This document shows positions 14,322 through 21,798 of a DNA stretch of 64,000 bases, one piece after another. The notes below the pieces were generated by a model. It was not told where the DNA came from. It did no database searches and saw only the letters and a program-made list of their open reading frames with translations. A program made the translations under genes and the position numbers. Position 1 is the first letter of the stretch. Each line of letters opens with the position of its first letter. The DNA lies in NCBI RefSeq assembly GCF_033097365.1, contig NZ_AP028461.1, positions 7,378,001-7,442,000 of the forward strand, read 5' to 3'. Source of the DNA: Actinoplanes sichuanensis. GTDB lineage: Bacteria > Actinomycetota > Actinomycetes > Mycobacteriales > Micromonosporaceae.

Positions 14322-17132
14322 GTGTTGCGTAGGGCCGTGTCTCTGCTGGCTGGAGTGGCCGCCGGCGTCACCGCGGTGCTGCTGGCCCACCGGTCCCGGA
14401 AGGCGGCGGCCCGGGCCGAGGCGGGCCGGCGGACCGAGGCCCTGGAGAACGCCCGGCTCGCCGCCATCGTCGAGGCCTCCCAGGACGCGATCGTCAGCAA
14501 GACCCCGGAGGGCACCATCAAGAGCTGGAACCCCGGCGCCGAGCGTCTCTACGGATACACCGCCGAGGAGATGGTCGGCAGCGACGTGTGCCGCCTGCTG
14601 CCCGAGGACCGGCTCGGTGAGGAGCGCGAACTGCTCGCCCGGGTCCGCCGCGGCCAGGCCCTGACCAGGTACGAGACCCGCCGTCGCCGCAAGGACGGGA
14701 AGATCATCGAGGTGTCGCTGAGCATGGCCCCGATGCGCGACACCGATCACGAGGTGATCGGTACCGCCACCGTCGCGCACGACATCACCGTCCGGGTCCA
14801 GGCCGACCAGCGCCGCCGGGTGGAGCGCGAACAGCTCGAAATGATCATGCAGGCGGCCAGCGACCCGTTCTTCACGATGGACGGCGAGGGTGTGATCACC
14901 GAGTGGAACCGGCAGGCCGAACACGTCTTCGGCTGGCGGCGCCCGGAGATCCTGGGTCGCGACGTGACCGGCACGATCCTGCCCACGCGCTACCACCCGG
15001 CACTTGGCCGGCTGCTCGCCGGCCGGTGGGGGTGGCTACTGGACCGGCCCACCGAGATGACCGCGACGCACCGGGACGGACACGAGATCCCGGTCGAGCT
15101 GACGATGTGGTGCATCCGGCACAACAACGGCTCGCACTTCCACGGTTTCGTCCGCGACATCACCGCCCGACTCCAGACCGAGCAGGCCCTCGGCCAGGCG
15201 CGGGACCAGGCGGTCGAGACGGCCCGACTGAAGTCGCAGTTCCTCGCGTCGATGAGCCACGAGATCCGCACCCCGATGAACGGGGTGATCGGGCTGACCG
15301 GACTACTGCTCGGCACCACACTCGACGAACGCCAGCGCCGGTACGCCGAGGGGATCAGCTCGGCCGGCTCCGCGCTGCTCTCGGTGATCAACGACATCCT
15401 CGACTTCTCCAAACTGGAAGCCGGCAAGGTGCTGCTGGAGGAGGCCAACTTCCGGATCGGCAGACTTCTCGACGACGTGGTGTCGCTGGTCGCCCCGCCG
15501 GACACGCACGACGGGCTCTCGATCACCGCGATCTGCGACGAGCGGCTACCCGACGCGGTCTGCGGCGACCCGGCCAAACTGCGTCAGGTGCTGCTCAACC
15601 TGGCCGGCAACGCGGTGAAGTTCACCCCGCACGGGACGATCACGGTCGCCGCGCACCTGGACACCGGGCTCGCCTGCGGGCCGGAGGCGGTACCGATCCG
15701 GTTCGAGGTGCACGACACCGGCATCGGCATCGACGGGCACCGGCAGGAGGAGTTGTTCGAGGCGTTCACCCAGGCCGACGCGGGCACCACCCGGCGGTTC
15801 GGCGGCACCGGGCTGGGCCTGGCGATCAGCCGGGACCTGGTCGAGCTGATGGGCGGGCGGATCGGGGTGGCCAGCGAACCGGGGCGGGGCAGCACGTTCT
15901 GGTTCACGGTCACGCTGCGGACCGCACAGGAGCACCTGGACCTCGTCGAACGGCACGCCCTGGACGGGCTGCGGGTGCTCGTCGTGGACCGCGACCCGGA
16001 GGACCGTACCGTCCTGGCCGAGCAGTTGGCCGCCTGGTCGATGGACGCCATCGGGGTGGCCGACACGGTCGAGGCGATCGCCGTGCTGCGTGACGCGGCC
16101 GCCGCCGGACGGCCGATCGACCTGCTCATCGTCGACATGCACACGGCACCCGAGGACACCGTGGCGATCACCCCGCCGGACTGCCCGCCGCCCCGGACGA
16201 TCCTGCTCGCCGAGGACGCCCATCACCTGCCGGACGAACCCGACCCGGCCTGGGTGGCGGCCGCCTTCGCCAAACCGCTGCGGCAGTCGCAGCTCTACGA
16301 CGCCCTGGTCGGGGTGCTCGGCGACCGGGCCGGTGACCAGGCGATCAGCACCACCGCCGAGGCGCCGCCGGGGCGCGGTCACCTGCTGGTGGTCGAGGAC
16401 AACGAGATCAACCGGACGGTCGCGCTCGGCATCCTGGCCAACCTCGGCTACAGCGCCGACGTCGCGGTCAACGGGCGGGAGGCGGTCGAGCTGGCCACCC
16501 GCCACGAGTACCAGGCGATCTTCATGGACTGCCTGATGCCGGAGATGGACGGCTACGCGGCGACCGCCGAGATCCGCCGCCGGGAGCAGGCCGGCCGGCA
16601 CGTGCCGATCATCGCGCTGACCGCCGGCGCGCTGGCCGAGGACCGGGCCCGGTGCCTGGCCGCCGGCATGGACGAGCACATCGCCAAGCCGCTCGTCCCG
16701 GCCGACGTGTCCCGGGTGCTGGAGCACTGGATCAAAGCCGAACCGGTCCGGCCCGACCTGCCGACGATGGTCACCGAGATCGAACGGCGGCTGGACCAGC
16801 TGCGCGGCCCCGACCCGGCGGCCACCGCCGGAGCGCTGGCCGGGCTCCTCGCGTCGCTGTCGGCGAAGATCCCGGAACACCTGGACCGGATGCAGCAGGC
16901 CCTCGCCTTCGACGACACGAACCAGCTCCGGATCGAGGCGCACCAACTGATGGGTGTGCTGGCCAACCTGGGAGCGGGACCGGCGACGACCGCGTGCGGC
17001 CGGATCGAGACCGCGGCCCGGGCCGGTGACCTGGACGCGGCGGTGGTCACCTTCACCGCCGCGCGCCCCCTGATCATGATGGCCCGGGACGCCGCCGACC
17101 TGATCCGCCGCAACCCGGTCGGCGTCGGCTAG
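14322..17132 (+). CDS. PAS-PAS-histidine kinase-receiver-receiver-HPt hybrid (936 aa)
   Basis: A single hydrophobic N-terminal stretch (about 5-22) may anchor the protein. Two PAS domains follow (about 45-165 and 170-285). The kinase core has SHEIRTPMNG with His313 and a GHKL domain with NLAGNAVKFT, DTGIGID and GGTGLGLAIS. The first receiver (about 545-680) is divergent: it keeps Asp in LLIVDMHT and Lys in FAKPL but lacks the usual Thr/Ser. The second receiver is canonical, with D736 in FMDCLMPEMDG. The C-terminal HPt domain has EAHQLMG with His874. This is a complete internal phosphorelay. The GTG start at 14322 is supported by cggagg at 14311-14316, six bases upstream. The stop overlaps the convergent TerC stop in a CTAG. 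Confidence 0.92.
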   Translation: MLRRAVSLLAGVAAGVTAVLLAHRSRKAAARAEAGRRTEALENARLAAIVEASQDAIVSKTPEGTIKSWNPGAERLYGYTAEEMVGSDVCRLLPEDRLGEERELLARVRRGQALTRYETRRRRKDGKIIEVSLSMAPMRDTDHEVIGTATVAHDITVRVQADQRRRVEREQLEMIMQAASDPFFTMDGEGVITEWNRQAEHVFGWRRPEILGRDVTGTILPTRYHPALGRLLAGRWGWLLDRPTEMTATHRDGHEIPVELTMWCIRHNNGSHFHGFVRDITARLQTEQALGQARDQAVETARLKSQFLASMSHEIRTPMNGVIGLTGLLLGTTLDERQRRYAEGISSAGSALLSVINDILDFSKLEAGKVLLEEANFRIGRLLDDVVSLVAPPDTHDGLSITAICDERLPDAVCGDPAKLRQVLLNLAGNAVKFTPHGTITVAAHLDTGLACGPEAVPIRFEVHDTGIGIDGHRQEELFEAFTQADAGTTRRFGGTGLGLAISRDLVELMGGRIGVASEPGRGSTFWFTVTLRTAQEHLDLVERHALDGLRVLVVDRDPEDRTVLAEQLAAWSMDAIGVADTVEAIAVLRDAAAAGRPIDLLIVDMHTAPEDTVAITPPDCPPPRTILLAEDAHHLPDEPDPAWVAAAFAKPLRQSQLYDALVGVLGDRAGDQAISTTAEAPPGRGHLLVVEDNEINRTVALGILANLGYSADVAVNGREAVELATRHEYQAIFMDCLMPEMDGYAATAEIRRREQAGRHVPIIALTAGALAEDRARCLAAGMDEHIAKPLVPADVSRVLEHWIKAEPVRPDLPTMVTEIERRLDQLRGPDPAATAGALAGLLASLSAKIPEHLDRMQQALAFDDTNQLRIEAHQLMGVLANLGAGPATTACGRIETAARAGDLDAAVVTFTAARPLIMMARDAADLIRRNPVGVG

Positions 17133-18100
17133 GCCGACACCCGCTCGCGGCGGTCGGCGTACAGGCTGGTCGCGGTCACCGCGGCCAGGGTCACGCCGAT
17201 GACCGCCAGGGACGCCTCGGTGGGGATGTCCGGCACACCGTCCCAGAGGCCGTGCGCCCAGTGCAGCACCAGTTTCACCCCGATGAAGGCCAGGATGATC
17301 GCGAGGCCGTAGTTCAGGTGCCGCAGCCGGTCCAGGACGTTGTGCAGCACGAAGTACAGCGCCCGCAGACCGAGCAGGGCGAACGCGTTCGTCGCGAACA
17401 CCAGGTACGGGTCCTCGGTCACCCCGTAGACGGCGGGCACCGAGTCGACCGCGAACACCACGTCGGTCATGAACACGGCGACCACGACCAGGGCCAGCGG
17501 GGTCAGCGCGCGGCGGCCGCCCTCCCGTACCGTCAGCTTCCCGCCCCGGTATTCGCCGGTCACCGGCATCAGCCGGCGCATCAGCCGGACGCTGCGCATC
17601 GCATCGATGTCGACCTGGTAGTCCTCGTGCCGCATCGCCTCCCGCAGCACCTTGGCGGCGGTCAGCAGCAGAATCCCGCCGAACAGCAGGAACGCCCATG
17701 TGCCGCTCTGCAGCACCACCGCACCGGCGGCGATGAAGATCCCGCGGAGCACCAGGGCGCCGGCGATGCCGTAGAGCAGCACCCGCTGGGCCAGCTTCGC
17801 CGGAACCGCGAAGGCGGCCAGCAGCAGCATGAACACGAACAGGTTGTCGACCGACAGGGACTTCTCCACCACGTAGCCGGTGTAGAACTCCATGGCCGGG
17901 CGACGGCCGTACAGCTGCCAGATCAATGCCCCGAACGCGGCCGGAAGCGCGAGATAGAACAGCGACCAGCCGACCGCCTCGCGCATCGCCACGTCGTGCG
18001 GGCGACGGGTGATCATGAAGTCGACGGCCAGCAGGGCCAGCAGCACGGCGATGGAGATCGCCCAGAGCTGCGGAGAAGCGATGGACGGTAGATCGAACAC
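17129..18100 (-). CDS. TerC/Alx family membrane protein
   Basis: The protein has 323 residues and about nine hydrophobic segments. It carries the family acidic motifs EKSLSVDNLFVF and FAVDSVPAVYG, whose Asp residues sit in the membrane in TerC/Alx proteins. Bacterial TerC members have been linked to manganese export or metal loading of secreted proteins. The start GTG 18100 is chosen because GAGGGGG (18113-18107) lies six bases upstream, inside the leader RNA described separately; an upstream in-frame extension to 18178 would lie within that leader. The candidate manganese riboswitch directly in front supports a role in manganese balance. The 3' end overlaps the convergent hybrid kinase by four bases. 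Confidence 0.93.
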   Translation of the reverse strand: MFDLPSIASPQLWAISIAVLLALLAVDFMITRRPHDVAMREAVGWSLFYLALPAAFGALIWQLYGRRPAMEFYTGYVVEKSLSVDNLFVFMLLLAAFAVPAKLAQRVLLYGIAGALVLRGIFIAAGAVVLQSGTWAFLLFGGILLLTAAKVLREAMRHEDYQVDIDAMRSVRLMRRLMPVTGEYRGGKLTVREGGRRALTPLALVVVAVFMTDVVFAVDSVPAVYGVTEDPYLVFATNAFALLGLRALYFVLHNVLDRLRHLNYGLAIILAFIGVKLVLHWAHGLWDGVPDIPTEASLAVIGVTLAAVTATSLYADRRERVSA

Positions 18101-18106
18101 GGAGAG

Positions 18107-18225
18107 CCCCCTCGGACACGAGTCATCGTCCGAGGTCTCCCTCACCCGCCAACGGCGGGCGAACGCACGAGGGCACATGGATGCCCGTGGTGACCGCCAC
18201 GCTCTCGCGGAGGTACTCCCCTCGC
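18107..18225 (-). promoter_or_regulatory. yybP-ykoY class (manganese) riboswitch upstream of terC
   Basis: The leader holds the two conserved parts of this RNA class: GGGGAGUAC at 18221-18213 and GAGACCUC at 18139-18132. Between them are GGUCACCACGGG and two helical arms (CACGGGCA with UGCCC.CGUG, and CCCGCC with GGCGGG). The 3' hairpin pairs 18135-18128 with 18117-18110 (8 bp). Its descending arm contains the first bases of the Shine-Dalgarno GAGGGGG (18113-18107), and GTG follows six bases later. This layout predicts control of translation by masking or freeing the ribosome site. Members of the class bind Mn2+, and terC/alx genes are frequent targets. The call rests on motif recognition by eye, without a covariance-model search. 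Confidence 0.8.
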
Positions 18226-18368
18226 GGCCAGCTTAGGCAGGACCCGCCCGGCAGGCCAGGCCAACCTCGGGATTTCCGGCATTCCGGTTGACGGGTCGGG
18301 GTGGCGGGTGGACCGTTGAGGCTCGGCTGTCACCGCAGCCGACCAGCGGTTCCGAGGGGGGTACCGCC

Positions 18369-18476
18369 ATGTTCGTCGACATCCTGGTAGGCACGCTGCT
18401 GATCGTCTGCATGGTGATCAGCGCCGCCGCTCTGACGCCGCCGACGCATCGGCGTCGCCGGCACCGGCACGGCTGA
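18369..18476 (+). CDS. Small single-span membrane peptide (35 aa)
   Basis: ATG 18369 is preceded by a strong ribosome site, gaggggg at 18354-18360 with eight bases of spacing. The peptide has a hydrophobic helix (residues about 3-27, starting MFVDILVGTLL) and a very basic tail (HRRRRHRHG). An upstream in-frame start at 18288 has no ribosome site. Function is unknown. The strong ribosome site, and the perfect hairpin just downstream of its stop, argue for a real short gene. It might be a membrane-anchored regulator or leader peptide; the sequence does not say. Confidence 0.55.
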   Translation: MFVDILVGTLLIVCMVISAAALTPPTHRRRRHRHG

Positions 18477-18485
18477 CCGATCCGT

Positions 18486-18516
18486 GAGCAGCCGCTCTCT
18501 CCGAGGGCGGCTGCTC
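18486..18516. terminator. Bidirectional hairpin between convergent genes
   Basis: A perfect 10-bp stem, GAGCAGCCGC (18486-18495) with GCGGCTGCTC (18507-18516), has an 11-base loop. It lies 10 bp after the small membrane peptide stop and 5 bp before the stop of the minus-strand hydrolase-like gene. There is no T-run, as is common for actinomycete terminators. Confidence 0.75.
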
Positions 18517-18521
18517 CCCGG

Positions 18522-19130
18522 TCAGATCAGGTCCTTCAGTGTCGCGGCGAACCGCGCCGGGGCGCGCAGGTGCGGGAAGCAGGGACGCTTCCCGGTCCGT
18601 GACTGCCTGCGATTCGAGAACCAGCATTTGTACGACCGGAGCAGGCTCCCGTCCCAGCGCGCCTGGGCGAACTGCCGGTACGCTGCCGGAACCCCCGCCA
18701 GGTCGGCCGTCGCCCGGTGCCGCTCCGGGCAGTCGGGTGGCTCGGCGGCCGGTTCGTCGAAGGTCAGCACCGCCCGGGTCGCGTACGAGTCGGCGAACGC
18801 CTCGGCCAGCAGCGCACCCTCCCCCTGGCCCACCAACACCGGCGCCCGATGCAGATTCAGGCCGTTGACCAGCACCGCCAGGTCCCGGGCCAGGCCCGCC
18901 ACATCGTTGGAGTCACGGGCCGCGGAGTGCCCGTGCCCGGGCAGGTCGACGGCGATCACGCTGCACGTGTCACCGAGCTCGGCCGCGACCGGCCACCACG
19001 TGGTCCGGTCGTAGAAGAGGCCGTGCAACAGCACCACCGGCCGCCCGTAGCGGCCCCAGCGGTCGTAGACGAGCAGGTTCTTCGGAGTTCCATAGGCGTG
19101 AGTGGTGCGGCGCGGGGGCTGAGGATGCAC
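18522..19130 (-). CDS. Alpha/beta-hydrolase-fold protein lacking catalytic residues
   Basis: The protein has about 202 residues, taking GTG 19130 as start because AGGA lies roughly ten bases upstream; in-frame starts further up (19197, 19214) lack a ribosome site. The fold is clear: VVLLHGLFYD oxyanion strand (about 32-41), DLPGHGHS (62-69) and the nucleophile elbow VLVGQGEGA (98-106). The expected GxSxG is GQGEG, so the nucleophile position (103) is Gly. Near the C-terminus the usual GHFPHLE is replaced by PCFPHLR, so the catalytic His is also missing, and the region that should carry the acid is short (family length is about 260-280). It is probably a non-enzymatic or decayed member. It diverges from an MFS transporter. 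Confidence 0.7.
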   Translation of the reverse strand: MHPQPPRRTTHAYGTPKNLLVYDRWGRYGRPVVLLHGLFYDRTTWWPVAAELGDTCSVIAVDLPGHGHSAARDSNDVAGLARDLAVLVNGLNLHRAPVLVGQGEGALLAEAFADSYATRAVLTFDEPAAEPPDCPERHRATADLAGVPAAYRQFAQARWDGSLLRSYKCWFSNRRQSRTGKRPCFPHLRAPARFAATLKDLI

Positions 19131-19157
19131 GGCGATGGTCTTCCTGATTCGGGGGGA

Positions 19158-19196
19158 CACCAAACATGCGCTGGTCTCCCCCGGTCCACCAAACAT
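19158..19196. promoter_or_regulatory. Direct-repeat element in divergent promoter
   Basis: The 10-base sequence CACCAAACAT occurs twice, at 19158-19167 and 19187-19196, with starts 29 bp apart. Both copies lie in the 113-bp region between the divergent hydrolase-like and MFS genes. Each copy is preceded by a G/C-rich block (GGGGGGA and CCCCCGGTC), giving a partial dyad around the first repeat. Repeats spaced close to three helical turns suit a regulator binding two sites on one DNA face. No known regulator motif is recognised. Confidence 0.4.
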
Positions 19197-19243
19197 TGCC
19201 GGGAATTGATCCACTTCGGTGCACGGTCCGTATCGTTACCACC

Positions 19244-20431
19244 GTGTCCTCCGCTCTGACCAACGCGCGGGCCCTCTCCCCGTGGCGGGCCATCCTCGGA
19301 TTCGGGCTGGTCAGTCTGGCCGCCGACATGGTCTACGAGGGCGCCCGGTCGATCACCGGGCCGCTGCTCGCCGGGCTGGGTGCCTCCGCGCTCGTGGTCG
19401 GCCTCGTCACCGGCGCCGGTGAGGCGGCCGCGCTGCTGTTCCGGCTGGTGTCCGGGCCGCTCGCCGATCGCACCGCCCGATACTGGGCGCTCACCATCGT
19501 CGGCTACGGGCTGACCGCGGTGTGCGTACCGCTGCTGGCTCTCGCACCGGCCCTCGGCGGCGCCGGACTCGCCGTCGCCGCCGTGCTGATCGTCGCCGAG
19601 CGGATCGGCAAGGCGATCCGCTCGCCGGCCAAGTCGGCGCTGCTCGCCGAGGCCGCCGGAGCGGTCGGGCGGGGCCGCGGGTTCGCCGTCCACAAGGCAC
19701 TCGACCAGGTCGGCGCGTTCGCCGGGCCGCTGCTGGTCGCCGCTCTGGTCGCGGCTTCGGCCGGGGTGATCTGGCCGGCGCTGGCCGTGCTCGCGATCCC
19801 CGGTGCCGCCGCCATGGTGCTGCTGGTCTGGATCAGCCGGCGCTTCCCCGCCCCGGCGGCCAGGTCCTCGGCCGGTGCCGTCGACACCGGGCGGCTGCCC
19901 CGGCGCTTCCACTGGTTCGCCGCGTCGGCCGCGGCGGCCACCGGCGGGCTGGTCACCTTCGGACTCATCTCGTACCACGCCAGTCGTACCGGGCAGCTCC
20001 CGATCGCCCTGGTGCCGGTCCTCTACGCCGGGGCGATGGCCGCCGGGGCGCTCGCCGCTCTGGCCAGCGGGCACCTCTACGACAGGTGGGGCGCGCGGGT
20101 CCTCTATGCGTTGCCCGCCCTGGCCGCGGCCACCCCGGCGCTCGCCCTCTCCGACGGCACCGCCGCGATCGTCACCGGGACGCTGCTCTGGGGAGCCGCG
20201 ATCGGCGTGCAGGACTCCACCGTCAAGGCCCTGGTCGCCGATCTGGTCGCGGCGCCCCGGAGGGCCACCGCCTACGGTGTCTTCGCCGCGGTGCAGGGTG
20301 TCGCCGCGCTGGCCGGCGGGGTGCTGGCGGGCGCCCTCTACGAGCAGTCGCCGGCGCTACTGGCGGTGGTCCTGGCGGGTGCGCAGGTGACCTCCGCCGT
20401 CCTGCTCACGGTGACCCTCCGCATGCGCTGA
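19244..20431 (+). CDS. MFS transporter
   Basis: The protein has about 395 residues and twelve hydrophobic segments arranged in two halves of six, with a cytoplasmic loop after segment six rich in Arg/Pro/Ala. The first inter-helix loop carries GPLADRTARYW, the MFS motif A (GxLaDrxGr). The equivalent in the second half is GHLYDRWGAR. The GTG at 19244 is preferred because the additional upstream residues are not membrane-like. No ribosome site is obvious, so translation may be leaderless. The substrate cannot be read from the sequence. The divergent neighbour is the catalytically empty hydrolase-fold protein, and the two may share control. Confidence 0.85.
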   Translation: MSSALTNARALSPWRAILGFGLVSLAADMVYEGARSITGPLLAGLGASALVVGLVTGAGEAAALLFRLVSGPLADRTARYWALTIVGYGLTAVCVPLLALAPALGGAGLAVAAVLIVAERIGKAIRSPAKSALLAEAAGAVGRGRGFAVHKALDQVGAFAGPLLVAALVAASAGVIWPALAVLAIPGAAAMVLLVWISRRFPAPAARSSAGAVDTGRLPRRFHWFAASAAAATGGLVTFGLISYHASRTGQLPIALVPVLYAGAMAAGALAALASGHLYDRWGARVLYALPALAAATPALALSDGTAAIVTGTLLWGAAIGVQDSTVKALVADLVAAPRRATAYGVFAAVQGVAALAGGVLAGALYEQSPALLAVVLAGAQVTSAVLLTVTLRMR

Positions 20432-20511
20432 TGCGGAGAATCCGCTGATCGTTCGGCCGCCGGTCACAGGATGGTCTCCTGCCGGATCGTGATTCCGGTT
20501 CCCCTGTTCCC

Positions 20512-21666
20512 ATGCGCATCGCGCTCGTCACGGAATCGTTCCTTCCCGATGTCAACGGTGTCGCCAACTCGGTGGCACGGATGGCCGAGCACCTCGCCCG
20601 CAACGGCCACGAGCCGCTTGTCGTCGCTCCCCTGCCCCCGCCCGGATCACGGGCGCCGGTGAGCGGGCTGCCGTACCCGGTGGCGCGGGTGGCGTCCCTA
20701 CCGATGCCCGGTTATCCGCAGCTACGGCTCGGGCTGCCCGCCCCGGCCCTGCACGCCGCGCTGCGCCGGCACGCGCCCGACGTGGTGCACCTGGCCAGCC
20801 CGTTCGTGCTCGGCGCGTGGGCGCAGGCGAGCGCACGCGCTCTCGGGGTGCCGTCGGTCGCCGTCTACCAGACCGACGTGGCGTCGTACGCCCGCGTCTA
20901 CCGGGTGCGGCTCACCGAGCGGATGGCGTGGCGGTGGATCCGGACCGTCCACAATGCGTCCGGGCGTACCCTCGCGCCCTCGACCGAATCGGTCGCCGCC
21001 CTGGCCGCGCACGGTGTCCGACGGGTGCACCTGTGGCGACGCGGCGTCGACACCGGACGTTTCCACCCCGGGCATCGCAGTTCCGGGCTGCGCCGGGCCC
21101 TCGCCCCGAACGGCGAGATCCTGGCCGGATTCGTCGGCCGGCTCGCCGTGGAGAAGGAGATCGGGCTGCTCGCCGACGTCTCCCGGCTACCCGGGGTGCG
21201 GCTCGTGGTGGTGGGTGACGGCCCGGCCGCGCCGCTACTGCGGAGGGCGCTGCCGGACGCGGTGTTCCTCGGTGCCCGCCACGGCGCCCAGCTCGGCCGG
21301 ATCTACGCCAGTCTCGACGTGTTCACCCACACCGGCCCGTACGAGACGTTCGGGCAGGCCGTGCAGGAGGCGATGGCGAGCGGTCTGCCGGTCGTCGCCC
21401 CGGCCGCCGGCGGCCCGCTCGACCTGGTCGAACACGGGCGCACCGGCTTCCTCGTGCCACCACACCGCGCCGACGGTTTCACCGCGTCGGTCGCCCGACT
21501 CGCCGCCGACCCCGAGCTGCGGCACACGATGGGCGCGGCCGGTCGCGCAGCCGTGCAGAACCGAAGCTGGGCGGCGATCGGCGACGAACTGCTCGACCAC
21601 TACCGTCAGGCCCTGACCCGACCCATCCCCGCCACCGTCCCGGCCGACGCCGTCCCGGTCGCCTGA
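20512..21666 (+). CDS. GT4 family glycosyltransferase, mannosyltransferase-like
   Basis: The protein has 384 residues in a GT-B layout. The N-terminal domain starts MRIALVTESFLPDVNGVANS, the signature of GDP-mannose-dependent PimB/MgtA-type enzymes of actinobacteria. It includes HLASPFVLG and YQTDVASYA. The C-terminal nucleotide-sugar domain has VGRLAVEKE, VVGDGPA and the E-x7-E motif ETFGQAVQE, followed by GGPLDLV. Relatives add mannose to membrane glycolipids (phosphatidylinositol or glucuronosyl diacylglycerol) at the cytoplasmic face. The exact acceptor is not decidable here. The gene begins 80 bp after the MFS gene and ends at a GC-rich hairpin. Confidence 0.85.
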   Translation: MRIALVTESFLPDVNGVANSVARMAEHLARNGHEPLVVAPLPPPGSRAPVSGLPYPVARVASLPMPGYPQLRLGLPAPALHAALRRHAPDVVHLASPFVLGAWAQASARALGVPSVAVYQTDVASYARVYRVRLTERMAWRWIRTVHNASGRTLAPSTESVAALAAHGVRRVHLWRRGVDTGRFHPGHRSSGLRRALAPNGEILAGFVGRLAVEKEIGLLADVSRLPGVRLVVVGDGPAAPLLRRALPDAVFLGARHGAQLGRIYASLDVFTHTGPYETFGQAVQEAMASGLPVVAPAAGGPLDLVEHGRTGFLVPPHRADGFTASVARLAADPELRHTMGAAGRAAVQNRSWAAIGDELLDHYRQALTRPIPATVPADAVPVA

Positions 21667-21668
21667 CC

Positions 21669-21709
21669 CCGGCCCCGCCGGACCGCCCGGCGGTCGCGCC
21701 GGGGGCCGG
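21669..21709 (+). terminator. GC-rich hairpin after the glycosyltransferase gene
   Basis: CCGGCCCC (21669-21676) pairs with GGGGCCGG (21702-21709). Nested inside is a second perfect repeat, GACCGCC (21681-21687) with GGCGGTC (21689-21695). It begins three bases after the stop codon. There is no T-run. It probably separates the glycosyltransferase from the P450 transcript. Confidence 0.6.
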
Positions 21710-21798
21710 CGCCGGGACCGGGTCGCGGTGTGGTTCCGGAACTGTCTGGTTCTGGCGGGGCGGGTCGGCGCGTACCGAAAAGGGATAACCTGCCCCGG

